Assembly (NCBI GenBank): GCA_018656865.1
Contig: JABHYO010000182.1
Coordinates: 1 to 38,114, forward strand
From: Gammaproteobacteria bacterium
GTDB lineage: Bacteria > Pseudomonadota > Gammaproteobacteria > Pseudomonadales > Azotimanducaceae
Direction of reading: 5' to 3'
Length of the DNA stretch: 38,114 nucleotides
The notes under the pieces are model-generated. The model had not been told where the DNA came from. It did not search any database and was given only the letters and a program-made list of their open reading frames with translations. Below, in pieces: positions 25,443 through 34,791 of this stretch. The position numbers were made by a program, and so were the translations under genes. Numbering within the stretch: the stretch's first letter is position 1; each line of letters begins with the position of its first letter.

Positions 25443-28241
25443 ATGACCAAGTTTAACAAGACGATAGAAACTCGATTCGGCCCAATGATCTATAACGAGA
25501 ATGATCAATATATTGGCCAATCGCTTGCTAGCTATGGCGAATTCTCTTTCGGCGAGACTGATCTATTTGACCAACTCGTTAGTGAGGGAATGTTTGTCAT
25601 AGAAATTGGCGCGAATATCGGTGCGCACACGATTATGTTGGCGCAAAAAGTTGCATCAGCAGGACGTGTGATTGCCTTTGAACCTCAGCGAATCGTTTAT
25701 CAGACTCTTTGTGGCAACCTGGCGCTAAACAGTTTGCTGAACGTCGAGGCTTACCAATTCGCCATCGGTAGTAAATCAGGCACTTTAAAAGTTCCACCGC
25801 TCGACTATTCACAGAAAAACAATTTTGGGGGACTTTCACTTGGTGAGAGTCTGGTGGGCGAAGCTGTGGAGCTCCGGACTCTAGATAGTTTTAATTTGAG
25901 CCGATGCGATTTCTTGAAAATTGATATTGAAGGGATGGAAGAAGATGCCCTGAGAGGAGGCGCAGACACAATCCGCAGATTGCGTCCGATGATGTATGTG
26001 GAAAATGATCGGAAAGAAAAATCCCAGCAGCTGGGATCATTTATCCAATCATTGGGTTACAAAATGTTTTGGCACTTCCCTCCTTTGTACAATGCAAACA
26101 ACTTCAAAAAAGAGCCGAAAAATGTATTCGGGAATATCGTCTCAAGCAATCTAGTTTGTATTCCTAAAGAAAGGGAAGCTAGCATTAAGGGGCTGAAACC
26201 GTTCTTCCCAAAAACACCAAGTCGTGCCGCAAGAGGAGATGAAACGGAAAAGGCAATGACTCAAGGGGAAGCGCTCAATCAAACAGGTGACAGTGAACAG
26301 ACCCGAATTGCCCTTGAACGGGCGCTTGAAAGAAATGGAACAGATATCGAGGCGATGAGCTTGTTGGCACTCGTAGTAGCTTCTTTAGGCGACATGAAAC
26401 GATCTGAAGAACTATTTAATAGAGCTATTAACATCGATCCTCAAAATCCGGTCATACACTCCAATTTGGGTGGTTTGATGTTCCAGTCAAATCGATTGGA
26501 AGAGGCAGTCGCTTGTTATGATCAAGCGATTTCCTTGCGTCCTGGATTTGTTGATGCTTGGACGAGTCGAGGTGCTGCACTTTCTAGACTCGGACAAATG
26601 AATCAGGCCCTTGAGTCGTATGAAGAGGCACTTCGAATTGATCCGGAAGGAAAGTCCGTGCTGACAGATCTGGGTTCTCTCCTCAGAAGAACGGGTCAGT
26701 TTGGCCGAGCGGCTGATACATACGATCGTCTTATCCGGATGGATCCCGCCAACGTCGATGCACGCCGTCATCACAGCAACGTTTTAAATGAATTGGGTAG
26801 ATTTGACGAGGCACTTGTCGCTATACATTCAGCGTTGAATATAAATTCAGACAATAGTAAAGCGCACTATGCGCATGCCCGGGTTCTTCGATCACTTGGT
26901 GAACTCGATCAGGGGCTTGCTGCCTATGACGAGGCTTTAAGACTCGACCCCGATGATCACTTGGCCCAGATGAAAAGGGGTAATCTCCTGGGGGAAATGG
27001 GGCGCTACGACGAGTACTTGATTGCTTGCGAACAGGTTATCGCTGTGAAACCAGGTTACGCGCCTGGGCACAATGAAAAAGGTGCAGCCCTATTTAAGCT
27101 CGAACGCTTTGACAAGGCCATTGAATGCTACAGGAGAGCGATTGAACTTCAGCCAGACTTGGCTCAGGCATATGTAAATCTGGGCACGGCATTAGGAAAG
27201 GTTGGACGACTTGACGAAGGTGTTGAGTACTATGACAAGGCTCTCACCTTCGAGAGTAATGCGCCTGAGGTTCTGTTTTGCAAAGGTCTATTGTTGCTGC
27301 AATCGGGACAGTTCAAAAAGGGACTGCCCCTGTATGAGCATCGATGGGAAGGAACGGGAGATCGTACGCACCCGAATCGCCCCTCATTTGCTAAGCCGCT
27401 ATGGACTGGCAAGCAAGACCTGAAGGGTAAAACGATATTCGTACACTGTGAGCAAGGATTGGGTGATGTACTGCAGTTTTGTCGATACATCAATTTGTTG
27501 AAAGACAAGGGTGCCTCGGTTGTATTTAAGGTTCACAAACCCTTGGTACCCTTACTGGAACAGTCACCAGTTGCTGCACTTATTATTGATGACGAGGCTG
27601 CTCTGCCGGTGTTTGACTACCACTGCCCCATGTTGAGCCTTCCTTTAGCCTTCGGGACTACTTTGGAGACAATTCCGACGATGCCTTCATATCTCAGTGT
27701 CAACGAGGAACGTGTCGAACGATGGCGATCCCAAATAGATCGACACAGAATCAATATTGGCATTAACTGGCAGGGCAAAAAATCAGTCGTCGACATTGGT
27801 CGCTCATTCCCTCTATCTCTGTTTAGTAATATTGCTGATATGCCAAAAGTGCAGCTTTACAGCCTGCAACAAAATGTTGGCATCGAGCAGTTAGCTGAGA
27901 TGCCAGAAGGGATGGAGGTGGAGAGTTTTGACGATTCATTCGATAACGAGGGAGCATTTCTTGATACTGCTGCGGTGATGAAAAATTTAGATCTAGTGAT
28001 AACCTCTGATACGAGCGTTGCTCATCTGGCAGGTGGTCTTGGGTGTACAGTGTGGTTAGTATTGAAGAAAGCCAGCGAGTGGCGATGGCTTCTGAATCGA
28101 GACACGAGCCCCTGGTATCCGAGCATGAAACTTTTCCGACAATCAGAGCATGGCGATTGGGAGAGTGCTTTCGCTATGATTGAAGCTGAACTCAATGAAC
28201 TGCTAGATGTTCAATCACAAAACGATCCAGCAAAAGATTAG
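25443..28241 (+). CDS. FkbM methyltransferase - TPR - GT9-like glycosyltransferase fusion
   Basis: A 932-residue cytosolic three-part protein. Residues about 1-245 form an FkbM-type SAM methyltransferase, with VIEIGANIGAHTIMLAQ (motif E54-IGANIG60), IAFEPQRIVYQTL and FLKIDIEGMEEDALRGG. Residues about 270-640 carry about ten TPR units (such as HSNLGGLMFQSNRLEEAVAC, AQAYVNLGTALGKVGRLDEG). Residues about 660-930 resemble the heptosyltransferase (GT9) B-lobe: TIFVHCEQGLGDVLQFCRYI, INIGINWQGK and LDLVITSDTSVAHLAGGLG. TPR-GT proteins of this kind are common; an N-terminal methyltransferase on the same chain is less so. It probably acts on a surface glycan or glycoprotein. The DUF6165-like gene follows and may be translationally linked. 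Confidence 0.87.
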   Translation: MTKFNKTIETRFGPMIYNENDQYIGQSLASYGEFSFGETDLFDQLVSEGMFVIEIGANIGAHTIMLAQKVASAGRVIAFEPQRIVYQTLCGNLALNSLLNVEAYQFAIGSKSGTLKVPPLDYSQKNNFGGLSLGESLVGEAVELRTLDSFNLSRCDFLKIDIEGMEEDALRGGADTIRRLRPMMYVENDRKEKSQQLGSFIQSLGYKMFWHFPPLYNANNFKKEPKNVFGNIVSSNLVCIPKEREASIKGLKPFFPKTPSRAARGDETEKAMTQGEALNQTGDSEQTRIALERALERNGTDIEAMSLLALVVASLGDMKRSEELFNRAINIDPQNPVIHSNLGGLMFQSNRLEEAVACYDQAISLRPGFVDAWTSRGAALSRLGQMNQALESYEEALRIDPEGKSVLTDLGSLLRRTGQFGRAADTYDRLIRMDPANVDARRHHSNVLNELGRFDEALVAIHSALNINSDNSKAHYAHARVLRSLGELDQGLAAYDEALRLDPDDHLAQMKRGNLLGEMGRYDEYLIACEQVIAVKPGYAPGHNEKGAALFKLERFDKAIECYRRAIELQPDLAQAYVNLGTALGKVGRLDEGVEYYDKALTFESNAPEVLFCKGLLLLQSGQFKKGLPLYEHRWEGTGDRTHPNRPSFAKPLWTGKQDLKGKTIFVHCEQGLGDVLQFCRYINLLKDKGASVVFKVHKPLVPLLEQSPVAALIIDDEAALPVFDYHCPMLSLPLAFGTTLETIPTMPSYLSVNEERVERWRSQIDRHRINIGINWQGKKSVVDIGRSFPLSLFSNIADMPKVQLYSLQQNVGIEQLAEMPEGMEVESFDDSFDNEGAFLDTAAVMKNLDLVITSDTSVAHLAGGLGCTVWLVLKKASEWRWLLNRDTSPWYPSMKLFRQSEHGDWESAFAMIEAELNELLDVQSQNDPAKD

Positions 28242-28278
28242 AATTTTGAGTAGCGAGTCCCAAGAATTGAACACACCG

Positions 28279-28656
28279 ATGATTCCCGTTTCCTGGGGGG
28301 AGTTGATCGACAAGATTACTATCCTTGAAATCAAGTCTGAGTTAATTCCAGATGACCAGGCAAGGAAAAACATCTCCCTGGAACTCGGCCTTCTCCTAGA
28401 GATAGGAAGTCGATTGTTAACGGCGAATGAAAAAATCGTCTTGTTTAGGGAGGAGTTATCAAAGGTCAACAGATCACTCTGGAGAGTTGAAGATGAGATT
28501 CGCAGACATGAGACTGAACAGGACTTTGACGCAGAGTTTATTGAGCTTGCTCGCAGCGTATATCGTTTGAATGATCAACGTGCGGGCTTGAAAAAGTCCA
28601 TCGATATTGAGGTTGGCTCTGAACTTACGGAGGAAAAGAGTTACTACAAATCTTAG
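28279..28656 (+). CDS. DUF6165-like protein
   Basis: The frame opens at 28207, overlapping the preceding gene by 35 bases. I use the ATG at 28279 (125 residues) because the family begins near IPVSWGELIDKITILEIKSE, seen right after it; no strong ribosome binding site backs either start. Later parts are helical and charged (LLTANEKIVLFREELSKVNR, SLWRVEDEIRRHE). Such proteins commonly sit next to TPR/glycosyltransferase genes, as here, and may help them; activity is unknown. The protein has no membrane segment or signal peptide. Confidence 0.75.
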   Translation: MIPVSWGELIDKITILEIKSELIPDDQARKNISLELGLLLEIGSRLLTANEKIVLFREELSKVNRSLWRVEDEIRRHETEQDFDAEFIELARSVYRLNDQRAGLKKSIDIEVGSELTEEKSYYKS

Positions 28657-28728
28657 TTTTTCTTTTGAAGAAGCGACAAATTGAGCTAAGCACAACAACA
28701 CAAGATTTCGCAGAATTCACCCGCTCTC

Positions 28729-29931
28729 CTACCTGAGATCCCGAAAACACTTGCGGATTTCATCTACCACAATCGTTGGTTGTTCCGCCGCCGCGAAGTG
28801 GCCGCCCCGGTCCGATGAATTCAGATAGTGAAGGTTGTAATAGTCCGGCACCCAGAATCGTGACTGCGAAGTCATGTCATGGTCAAAGAATGTGATACCG
28901 GTCGGGGCCTCCACTACGGGATTCCTATCATGTTCAGGTTGCCAGGGATTATCGACCGCTTCCGCATAGTACCTGGCCGACGAACTGTAGCTTTGAGACA
29001 TCCAGAAAATCATCGCACTGGTGATGAGAAAGTCGCGGGAGAAACTGTCTTCGACGTTGCCTGCGTTGTCGCTCCACCACCTACGTCGTTGCAACAGCCA
29101 GGCCAGCATCCCCGCGGGTGAATCGTTGAGGGCATAGGCTACCGTCTGCGGTTCATTGGTCTGCACGGCAACGTGCGCGCTCTGTGGTCTGCCGCGCATA
29201 ACACCGGGGTTCACGAGGTGGGGATTATCCAAGTTTTCTTCTTTCTGTTTGAAACCCCAGTCAGGCACACCCAGCGGGTTAATCCCAGAGAAGAGCCCAA
29301 GTGGAATGGCGCCGGTGATGTGAATCCCGCTAACGACATCAGCGTACTTGTGACCCAGCTGCGCGCTGATCAGGTTTCCGAAGTCACCGCCAGCGGCGAA
29401 AAAATGTTCGTAGCCGAGCACCTCACACATAAGCTCCGCCCAGACGTCAGCGGTACGCCAAAAATTCATCCCTGTCTTCTTCAGCGGTGTTGAGAACCCG
29501 AACCCCGGCGATGAAGGCACGATGACATCAAAGGCATCTGCGGCGTCACCACCGTGAGAGGCAGGATCACTGAGCGGACCAATCAGTTCATGGTAGTCCC
29601 AGAAGGTCCAGGGCCAGCCGTGCGACAAAATCAGCGGTCTGGGATCAGGGCCAACACCCGGCTCGACGATAAAATGTATGGGCATCCCTTCAATGTCGAG
29701 TTTGTATTGGTTAAAGCTGTTGATCCGAGCTTCTTCTGCCCGCCAGTCATAATCATGGCGCCAGTAGGCAACCAGCGCTTCAAGATATTCACGGTTAACG
29801 CCCATGCGCCAGTCATCGTTGTTGAAGTCTATCGGGTAACGGGCGTGTTCCAGCCGGTCATGCAAATCGTCGAGTTCAGATTGCGACAAATCAACGACAA
29901 ATTTGTGGTCCGAGATTCGACTGGTGTCCAT
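28729..29931 (-). CDS. Epoxide hydrolase, alpha/beta-hydrolase fold
   Basis: The frame opens at 30018 inside the upstream gene; the ATG at 29931 (400 residues, MDTSRISDHKFVVDLSQSEL) is more likely. Residues about 1-105 are the N-terminal epoxide-hydrolase (EHN) segment with LDDLHDRLEHARYP and WRMGVNREYLEALVAYW. The hydrolase core has LILSHGWPWTFWDYHELIGPL (oxyanion HGWP), the nucleophile D in AAGGDFGNLISAQLG, and the catalytic H in DRGGHFAAAEQP. These are the catalytic residues of the microsomal-type epoxide hydrolases, which open epoxides to diols. The substrate is unknown. It is the last gene of a three-gene minus-strand operon. Confidence 0.9.
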   Translation of the reverse strand: MDTSRISDHKFVVDLSQSELDDLHDRLEHARYPIDFNNDDWRMGVNREYLEALVAYWRHDYDWRAEEARINSFNQYKLDIEGMPIHFIVEPGVGPDPRPLILSHGWPWTFWDYHELIGPLSDPASHGGDAADAFDVIVPSSPGFGFSTPLKKTGMNFWRTADVWAELMCEVLGYEHFFAAGGDFGNLISAQLGHKYADVVSGIHITGAIPLGLFSGINPLGVPDWGFKQKEENLDNPHLVNPGVMRGRPQSAHVAVQTNEPQTVAYALNDSPAGMLAWLLQRRRWWSDNAGNVEDSFSRDFLITSAMIFWMSQSYSSSARYYAEAVDNPWQPEHDRNPVVEAPTGITFFDHDMTSQSRFWVPDYYNLHYLNSSDRGGHFAAAEQPTIVVDEIRKCFRDLR

Positions 29932-29944
29932 TAACTGGTGTCCA

Positions 29945-30436
29945 CTAAAAGGGTCTACCAATGAAAGTATCTTCAAAAAGTGGCGCTTCCCTTTCGATCT
30001 GCCGGCGAAGGTAATCAACCACTTTCTGATGCAAATCTTTCACGCTGTCTGTGTCTGCCGCTTCATGCAGTGCGATGACAAGCTGATCGATTACATTACG
30101 ATGGTGGAAGCTTTCGTCTTCCAGACTCCTGACGAGCCGGTGCCCCTTGTGCTCAGGCCAGTCAGCCGACAATGTCTGATCAATTTCAGCGGTCAACTTG
30201 TCGAATGCAGACTGCCCCGCTAACTCTGATCGAGCTTCTGACAACAGTTCTTTTTGATCCTCTATATCATCGATCAGTATCTGCTGATAACCCTCACTTC
30301 TGACCGCAACATGACGAAGGATACTGCCAATGCTTTGCAGATGGCTGTTAGCCCACTTATCTTCCACATTGGGCCGGACCCGTTCATCCAACGCCCAGGA
30401 AACCCCTCTGATCAATTCCGCAATAGTCGGTCTCAT
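29945..30436 (-). CDS. Helical protein of unknown function, between kinase-like and epoxide hydrolase genes
   Basis: A 163-residue, soluble, mostly helical protein (MRPTIAELIRGVSWALDERV, AFDKLTAEIDQTLSADWPEH, LHQKVVDYLRRQIEREAPLF). Three histidines cluster in DESFHHRNVIDQLVIALHEA. No family is recognised with confidence. Its start overlaps the end of the kinase-like gene by 4 bases (ATGA at 30433-30436) and it ends 13 bases before the epoxide hydrolase start, so the three products are probably made together. It could be a partner of the kinase-like protein. Confidence 0.7.
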   Translation of the reverse strand: MRPTIAELIRGVSWALDERVRPNVEDKWANSHLQSIGSILRHVAVRSEGYQQILIDDIEDQKELLSEARSELAGQSAFDKLTAEIDQTLSADWPEHKGHRLVRSLEDESFHHRNVIDQLVIALHEAADTDSVKDLHQKVVDYLRRQIEREAPLFEDTFIGRPF

Positions 30437-31473
30437 GAGTCTCTCCAGCCTTTAACGATGTCACGTGCCCTGATGATGTCCTTCAATCCAATCACCTTGC
30501 TCAAGTGACGTTCATTATTCTTCGGCAGCCCCAGGCCGAGCGTCACGTTGACGGGGCGTAGATCCTCACCGTTGTTGAACGAAACCATCGAGGGTTCGAG
30601 ACAGATGATGGCTTTGAATGCCGTCCAGACTTCGGCAAAGGCCAGCACCACCGGGTCGATCACAATGCCGGATACCTCTGTGTAATATTCCAATAGCTTG
30701 TCCCTATCCCAGAGATCGAGCAAACCCTGCGAGAAAGCCCAGTCCATGGATGGGTCAGCGAGAGCGGCGAGTTCCCAGTCAGACATGGCAACGATCGAAT
30801 CGTCCTTCCAGATTTCTTCACCCAGGCCATTGTTACCCTTGGTCAGGCAAAGATGCACATTCTCGGTCGGCACCAGGCTCTCCAGCCAGTAGAACGCCTC
30901 GGTAATCATGGGATAGGCATCGGTCTTGTTGTCGTGCCAGTAGATTCGCCACTGTTCCAGCTCAGACCGTATCGCATCGGCAGGGTCCTCAGGAGCCGGA
31001 TAGATGTCACCAAATCCATACTCCCGCCAGTCAAGCGTATGCAGGATGCCAAGCTTGGATGCATGTTCCTTGCAGGCGTGCTCGCGTGCCCTGTCGCCAT
31101 CGGGTCCAGGATCCGCAATCCCGGCAACATCGGTACCTCCTTCTACCAACACCCTGACCATGTGATCCCGGCCATCGGCGAACTCAATCCCCTCGTCATA
31201 CCAGAGCACTTTCGCAATCGGCACCGGCGAGTCCTGCAGGCGCTTATACACCTCGTACTCTGCTTTTAGTGGGAAAGGACAGTTACCGCCATTGGGTGGT
31301 GTGATCCGAATTACGAGATTGAGCGGTTCACCCGAAGCATACGCACCGTCTACCATCCAGGTTTCACGGGAAATACCGGGGAAGGTCTGAAACACGCGAT
31401 GCACATTCAGCTGATCATCCATTCGCTGACGCAAATAGGCTTCGGCTTCCTGCAGGGAAATGACCTTGTTCAT
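30433..31473 (-). CDS. APH-family phosphotransferase, catalytic loop degenerate
   Basis: 346 residues from the ATG at 31473 (a GTG at 31479 is possible). The N-lobe strands (TWMVDGAYASGEPLNLVIRI, FPLKAEYEVYKRLQDSPVPIAKVLWYD) and the DWE motif (VAMSDWELAALADPSMDWAF, D232) mark it as an aminoglycoside-phosphotransferase-fold protein of the acyl-CoA-dehydrogenase-associated type. Where the family has the catalytic HGD-x5-N loop, this protein reads K212-G-N214 followed by E219: the general base Asp and the metal-binding Asn are both missing. It may therefore be a pseudokinase that only binds a ligand. First gene of the operon with the helical protein and epoxide hydrolase. Confidence 0.8.
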   Translation of the reverse strand: MNKVISLQEAEAYLRQRMDDQLNVHRVFQTFPGISRETWMVDGAYASGEPLNLVIRITPPNGGNCPFPLKAEYEVYKRLQDSPVPIAKVLWYDEGIEFADGRDHMVRVLVEGGTDVAGIADPGPDGDRAREHACKEHASKLGILHTLDWREYGFGDIYPAPEDPADAIRSELEQWRIYWHDNKTDAYPMITEAFYWLESLVPTENVHLCLTKGNNGLGEEIWKDDSIVAMSDWELAALADPSMDWAFSQGLLDLWDRDKLLEYYTEVSGIVIDPVVLAFAEVWTAFKAIICLEPSMVSFNNGEDLRPVNVTLGLGLPKNNERHLSKVIGLKDIIRARDIVKGWRDS

Positions 31474-31589
31474 TGCCACGTCCGATCTGACTGTTAGTCA
31501 GAGGATAGTGCGGGAAATAGCCACGTTTTTCCACGGGTCTTTTCCCTCCCCGGGCAACGTTAGAGTATCAAAGGTCGGAAGTGAATGAA

Positions 31590-34064
31590 CTACCCTCTCG
31601 TCTTGAGGATATCAACAGAGGCAATCACTTCGTCGAGATAGTGAGTGAGTTCCTGCAAGTCAGACACGGTTAGCTCGGCCGCGGACTTTTGGATCTGGCT
31701 TGCTGCCTCCGCAAGATCTGACATCCCAAGATTCGCAGCGACACCTGATATCTTGTGTGCGTAATCCTTTGCGTTCTCAAATTCTGATTTTTCAAAAAAC
31801 TCGTTGAGCGTTTCGGGTGCCTGCCTATGGCCGCCCAGAAAGGTGTCAACAATACTCAGATAGAGCTCATGATTGTTAGCTACACGAGTGACGCCTTCTG
31901 CCACGTTGATACCGGGCAGGTGTTCCTCAAACCTGCTATCCACCTCCGGGGCCTCACTGGGCTCAAGTACCGATTGTCGATTACCCTCTGGGATCCACTT
32001 CAGTAACTTGCTGAACAAATCATTCGGATCAATCGGCTTGGCGATGTGATCGTTCATCCCTGCACTGATCGCAGCCTTCGCATCTTCAGGCATGGCGTCT
32101 GCGGTCAGGGCAATAATCGGGATATTTATTCCCGCAGCCCGTAGTTGTCGGGTCGCTTCGAACCCATCCATCAGGGGCATATGGACATCCATGAGCACAC
32201 AATCATAATCACCTTGCTCTGCCATTTTTATCGACTCTATGCCATTGGTTGCCGTCTCGACTACAAGCGGTATTTCTTTCAGCAACTCTGCGGCAACCAG
32301 ACGATTTACTTCGGCATCATCCACTAATAAAACTCTGGCATGTGAAATTCGTGCGTGCTCCTTCGATAAATCAGCTCTTCGTCTTCGATGAGAGCTCGAG
32401 CCGGAAAAACCGAAGGATCGTGCGATGGCGTCAAAGAGCAAAGAGAGATTAACCGGTCTGACAATTTCTACGATAGTTTGATCCTCCGTATTTACAGAGG
32501 CTTCAGCGACAACACGGACAACTTTCGGAGAGATGTTTTCCAGCCGCGCCACTGGCAACTCCGGGTCTTCGGACAGAACAACGTCATACCGGGTCTGCTC
32601 CAATACTGCATCGATGTCTGCAGGGTCTCTGAGAACATCGAATTCATAGTTCAGAGAACTCAGCATTCTATCCAGCGTTGACTCCCTGGAAGATCTGACC
32701 AAGAGAACCTTCATTCTGAGTAACTTTTCTGCCAAACGTGTCGAAGCAACCGTGGCTGGCAGTGTTACGGCAAAACTGAACTTCGAGCCAGCCCCAACAA
32801 CGCTGCTGACTTCAAGTTTCGAGCCCATCATCTCCAGCAATTCCTGAGTGATACTGAGCCCAAGACCCGTTCCACCATATTCGCGGGTTGTGGAGTCATC
32901 CGCCTGCGTAAAGGGTTCAGACAGCTTGGTGAGCTGGTGAGGGTCGATGCCAATGCCGCTGTCTTCAACGCAAACGTTTATGGTAGTTGAATCCTCGGCG
33001 TGGCTTAACGCTTTGACAGTCAGGGTGACACGTCCCTGGTCTGTAAATTTGATCGCATTACTGGTCAGATTAGTAATGATCTGACCCAGACGCAGCGGGT
33101 CGCCAATCAGCGTATCAGGTACGCGCAGGTCTCTGTCGATGACGAATTCGACCCCCTTTTCCGCCGCACGGACATCGGAAACACTTACCTGATTGTCGAG
33201 TAGCTCGTTGAGTGAAAACTCAATGCTTTCAACAGAAAGTTTGCCTGCCTCGATCTTCGAGAAATCAAGTATGTCGTTGATCAGTGCATGAAGTGAACCT
33301 GCCGCAACATCAACTTTAGAAAGGTAGTCTCGCTGTATCGGCGTGAGTTGGCTCTTTAACGTCAGGTTGGTGAGCCCAATAATGGCATTCAGCGGTGACC
33401 TTATCTCGTGGGACATGTTGGCAAGAAAGGTGCTCTTGGCTGCCCTCGCGGCGTTTGAAATGTCACGTTCTCTGGCAAGCAGATTTTCGTTGTAAAGATT
33501 TTCCAGCTTCATGACAGTGAAAATGATGGCAAGGGCGACAGCCATAACCACCATGATGAAATAGAACCTGGCCACCTCAGGATCAGGCTCCCCGGTCCCG
33601 GTCACATAATCAACTCCCAACAATATTTGTACAGCTACAAAGGCAACAACGCTTAAAGAGGACAGCAGTAAGATGGGCACCTTTCGGTCGAAGAAAGCAA
33701 TGGGAACAACAAATGGGACGAGAAACATAAGTCCGCTAACCCGCGACTCCCGCATCAAACAGGCAAACGTTATGCCGCCGACATAACCTACTACTACCAA
33801 AGATGTTGCAAGCTCATACCGGCTAATTGATGTCAGATAAAGACCAAGACCGGCTGTAGCAATAAGTATGACATCCAGCACAAGCCCACTGACATTCTGC
33901 TGCCCGCCGGTGCTAAGGATGATGTTGCCGTTGAAAAAGGCTGCTGCAACACAGACAACAATGGTAAAGAGGCAAAAACCGTTGAGCAAACGGGTACGCT
34001 TTGCCAGGTTGTGAGGCGTGTGCCCAAAAACTCCGATATCTAAGATGCGTCTAAGGTTGAACAC
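31590..34064 (-). CDS. Hybrid sensor histidine kinase (membrane sensor, HisKA, HATPase, two REC, Hpt)
   Basis: An 824-residue protein from GTG 34064. About six membrane spans fill residues 25-185. HisKA has the phospho-site H219 in NMSHEIRSPLNAIIG. The ATPase domain has TNLTSNAIKFTDQG (N box), VEDSGIGIDP and GGTGLGLSIT. A first receiver-like part (about 455-555) lacks the acidic pair and has Glu at the acceptor position (VVLSEDPELP) and Arg for the conserved Lys (VRPVN), so it is probably a pseudo-receiver. The second receiver has D626 (VLMDVHMP) and K in IAKPID. The Hpt domain has H770 (YAHKISGVAANLG). Signals would pass H219 - D626 - H770 and then to an external regulator. No partner gene is adjacent. 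Confidence 0.93.
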   Translation of the reverse strand: MFNLRRILDIGVFGHTPHNLAKRTRLLNGFCLFTIVVCVAAAFFNGNIILSTGGQQNVSGLVLDVILIATAGLGLYLTSISRYELATSLVVVGYVGGITFACLMRESRVSGLMFLVPFVVPIAFFDRKVPILLLSSLSVVAFVAVQILLGVDYVTGTGEPDPEVARFYFIMVVMAVALAIIFTVMKLENLYNENLLARERDISNAARAAKSTFLANMSHEIRSPLNAIIGLTNLTLKSQLTPIQRDYLSKVDVAAGSLHALINDILDFSKIEAGKLSVESIEFSLNELLDNQVSVSDVRAAEKGVEFVIDRDLRVPDTLIGDPLRLGQIITNLTSNAIKFTDQGRVTLTVKALSHAEDSTTINVCVEDSGIGIDPHQLTKLSEPFTQADDSTTREYGGTGLGLSITQELLEMMGSKLEVSSVVGAGSKFSFAVTLPATVASTRLAEKLLRMKVLLVRSSRESTLDRMLSSLNYEFDVLRDPADIDAVLEQTRYDVVLSEDPELPVARLENISPKVVRVVAEASVNTEDQTIVEIVRPVNLSLLFDAIARSFGFSGSSSHRRRRADLSKEHARISHARVLLVDDAEVNRLVAAELLKEIPLVVETATNGIESIKMAEQGDYDCVLMDVHMPLMDGFEATRQLRAAGINIPIIALTADAMPEDAKAAISAGMNDHIAKPIDPNDLFSKLLKWIPEGNRQSVLEPSEAPEVDSRFEEHLPGINVAEGVTRVANNHELYLSIVDTFLGGHRQAPETLNEFFEKSEFENAKDYAHKISGVAANLGMSDLAEAASQIQKSAAELTVSDLQELTHYLDEVIASVDILKTRG

Positions 34065-34264
34065 CTGAAGTCAACGTAATAAGTGGCGAGTTAGTGTACC
34101 TTCTTCAGACCGGACACTTCTACCGCCACACTCGTCCAGACAGCGCTAATTCGGGGACAGAATTAGCACACTTGCGCAGACGAGCTGTCGATAGAAAAGC
34201 TAAACTGCAGCAAGAAGACAAGCATAGTTCAGTAATAGTTCAGTAATAGATCGGCAAATCACCC

Positions 34265-34786
34265 ATGCATCAACTAGATATCGTTCAAATCTGCTATCAC
34301 GTCGCCGACATCAGGAAGGCAGCGATGGATGCTGTCCAGCGCTATGGCGCCGGTCCTTTCTTTCTCAACGAGAACATCGAATTGTCCCGGGGTGAACATC
34401 GGGGCAAGCCCACTGACTTCGTTCACTCATCTGCGTTCGGGCAATGGGGGAATATCATGGTCGAGTTCACGCAGCAGGTCAGCGACACAACGCACTCACC
34501 GTTTCGCGACATGTTTCAGCCGGGGGAAAATGGGCTGCACCATGTAGCCATCATGGTAGAAGACATGGACGAATCCATCGCCCATTTCGCCACTGAGGGT
34601 ATGCCTCTCGTCACCCGTGCAACGACACGCTTGGGCGGCGCTGATTTTGGCTTTGTCGATGCAATCGATTCGCTCGGGCATATGATCGAGATTTATCCAA
34701 AGTCGGATTCGCTGATAGCGTTCTATGATTTCGTTCGAACCGCTTCGGAGAACTGGGATGGATCAGATCCGTTAAGAAAGGTTTAA
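34265..34786 (+). CDS. VOC-family protein (glyoxalase/methylmalonyl-CoA epimerase-like)
   Basis: A 173-residue vicinal-oxygen-chelate protein. Two beta-alpha-beta-beta-beta modules are visible, the first from DIVQICYHVADIRKAAMDAV to WGNIMVEFTQ, the second from LHHVAIMVEDMDESIAHFA to GHMIEIYP. Likely metal ligands are H13, E (MVEF), H (GLHHV) and E (MIEIY), the usual four-position set. Similar proteins occur with LLM oxidoreductases and spinster MFS carriers in degradation clusters. It is divergent from the kinase and converges with the LLM gene with 5 bases between them. Substrate unknown. Confidence 0.83.
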   Translation: MHQLDIVQICYHVADIRKAAMDAVQRYGAGPFFLNENIELSRGEHRGKPTDFVHSSAFGQWGNIMVEFTQQVSDTTHSPFRDMFQPGENGLHHVAIMVEDMDESIAHFATEGMPLVTRATTRLGGADFGFVDAIDSLGHMIEIYPKSDSLIAFYDFVRTASENWDGSDPLRKV

Positions 34787-34791
34787 GGAAG

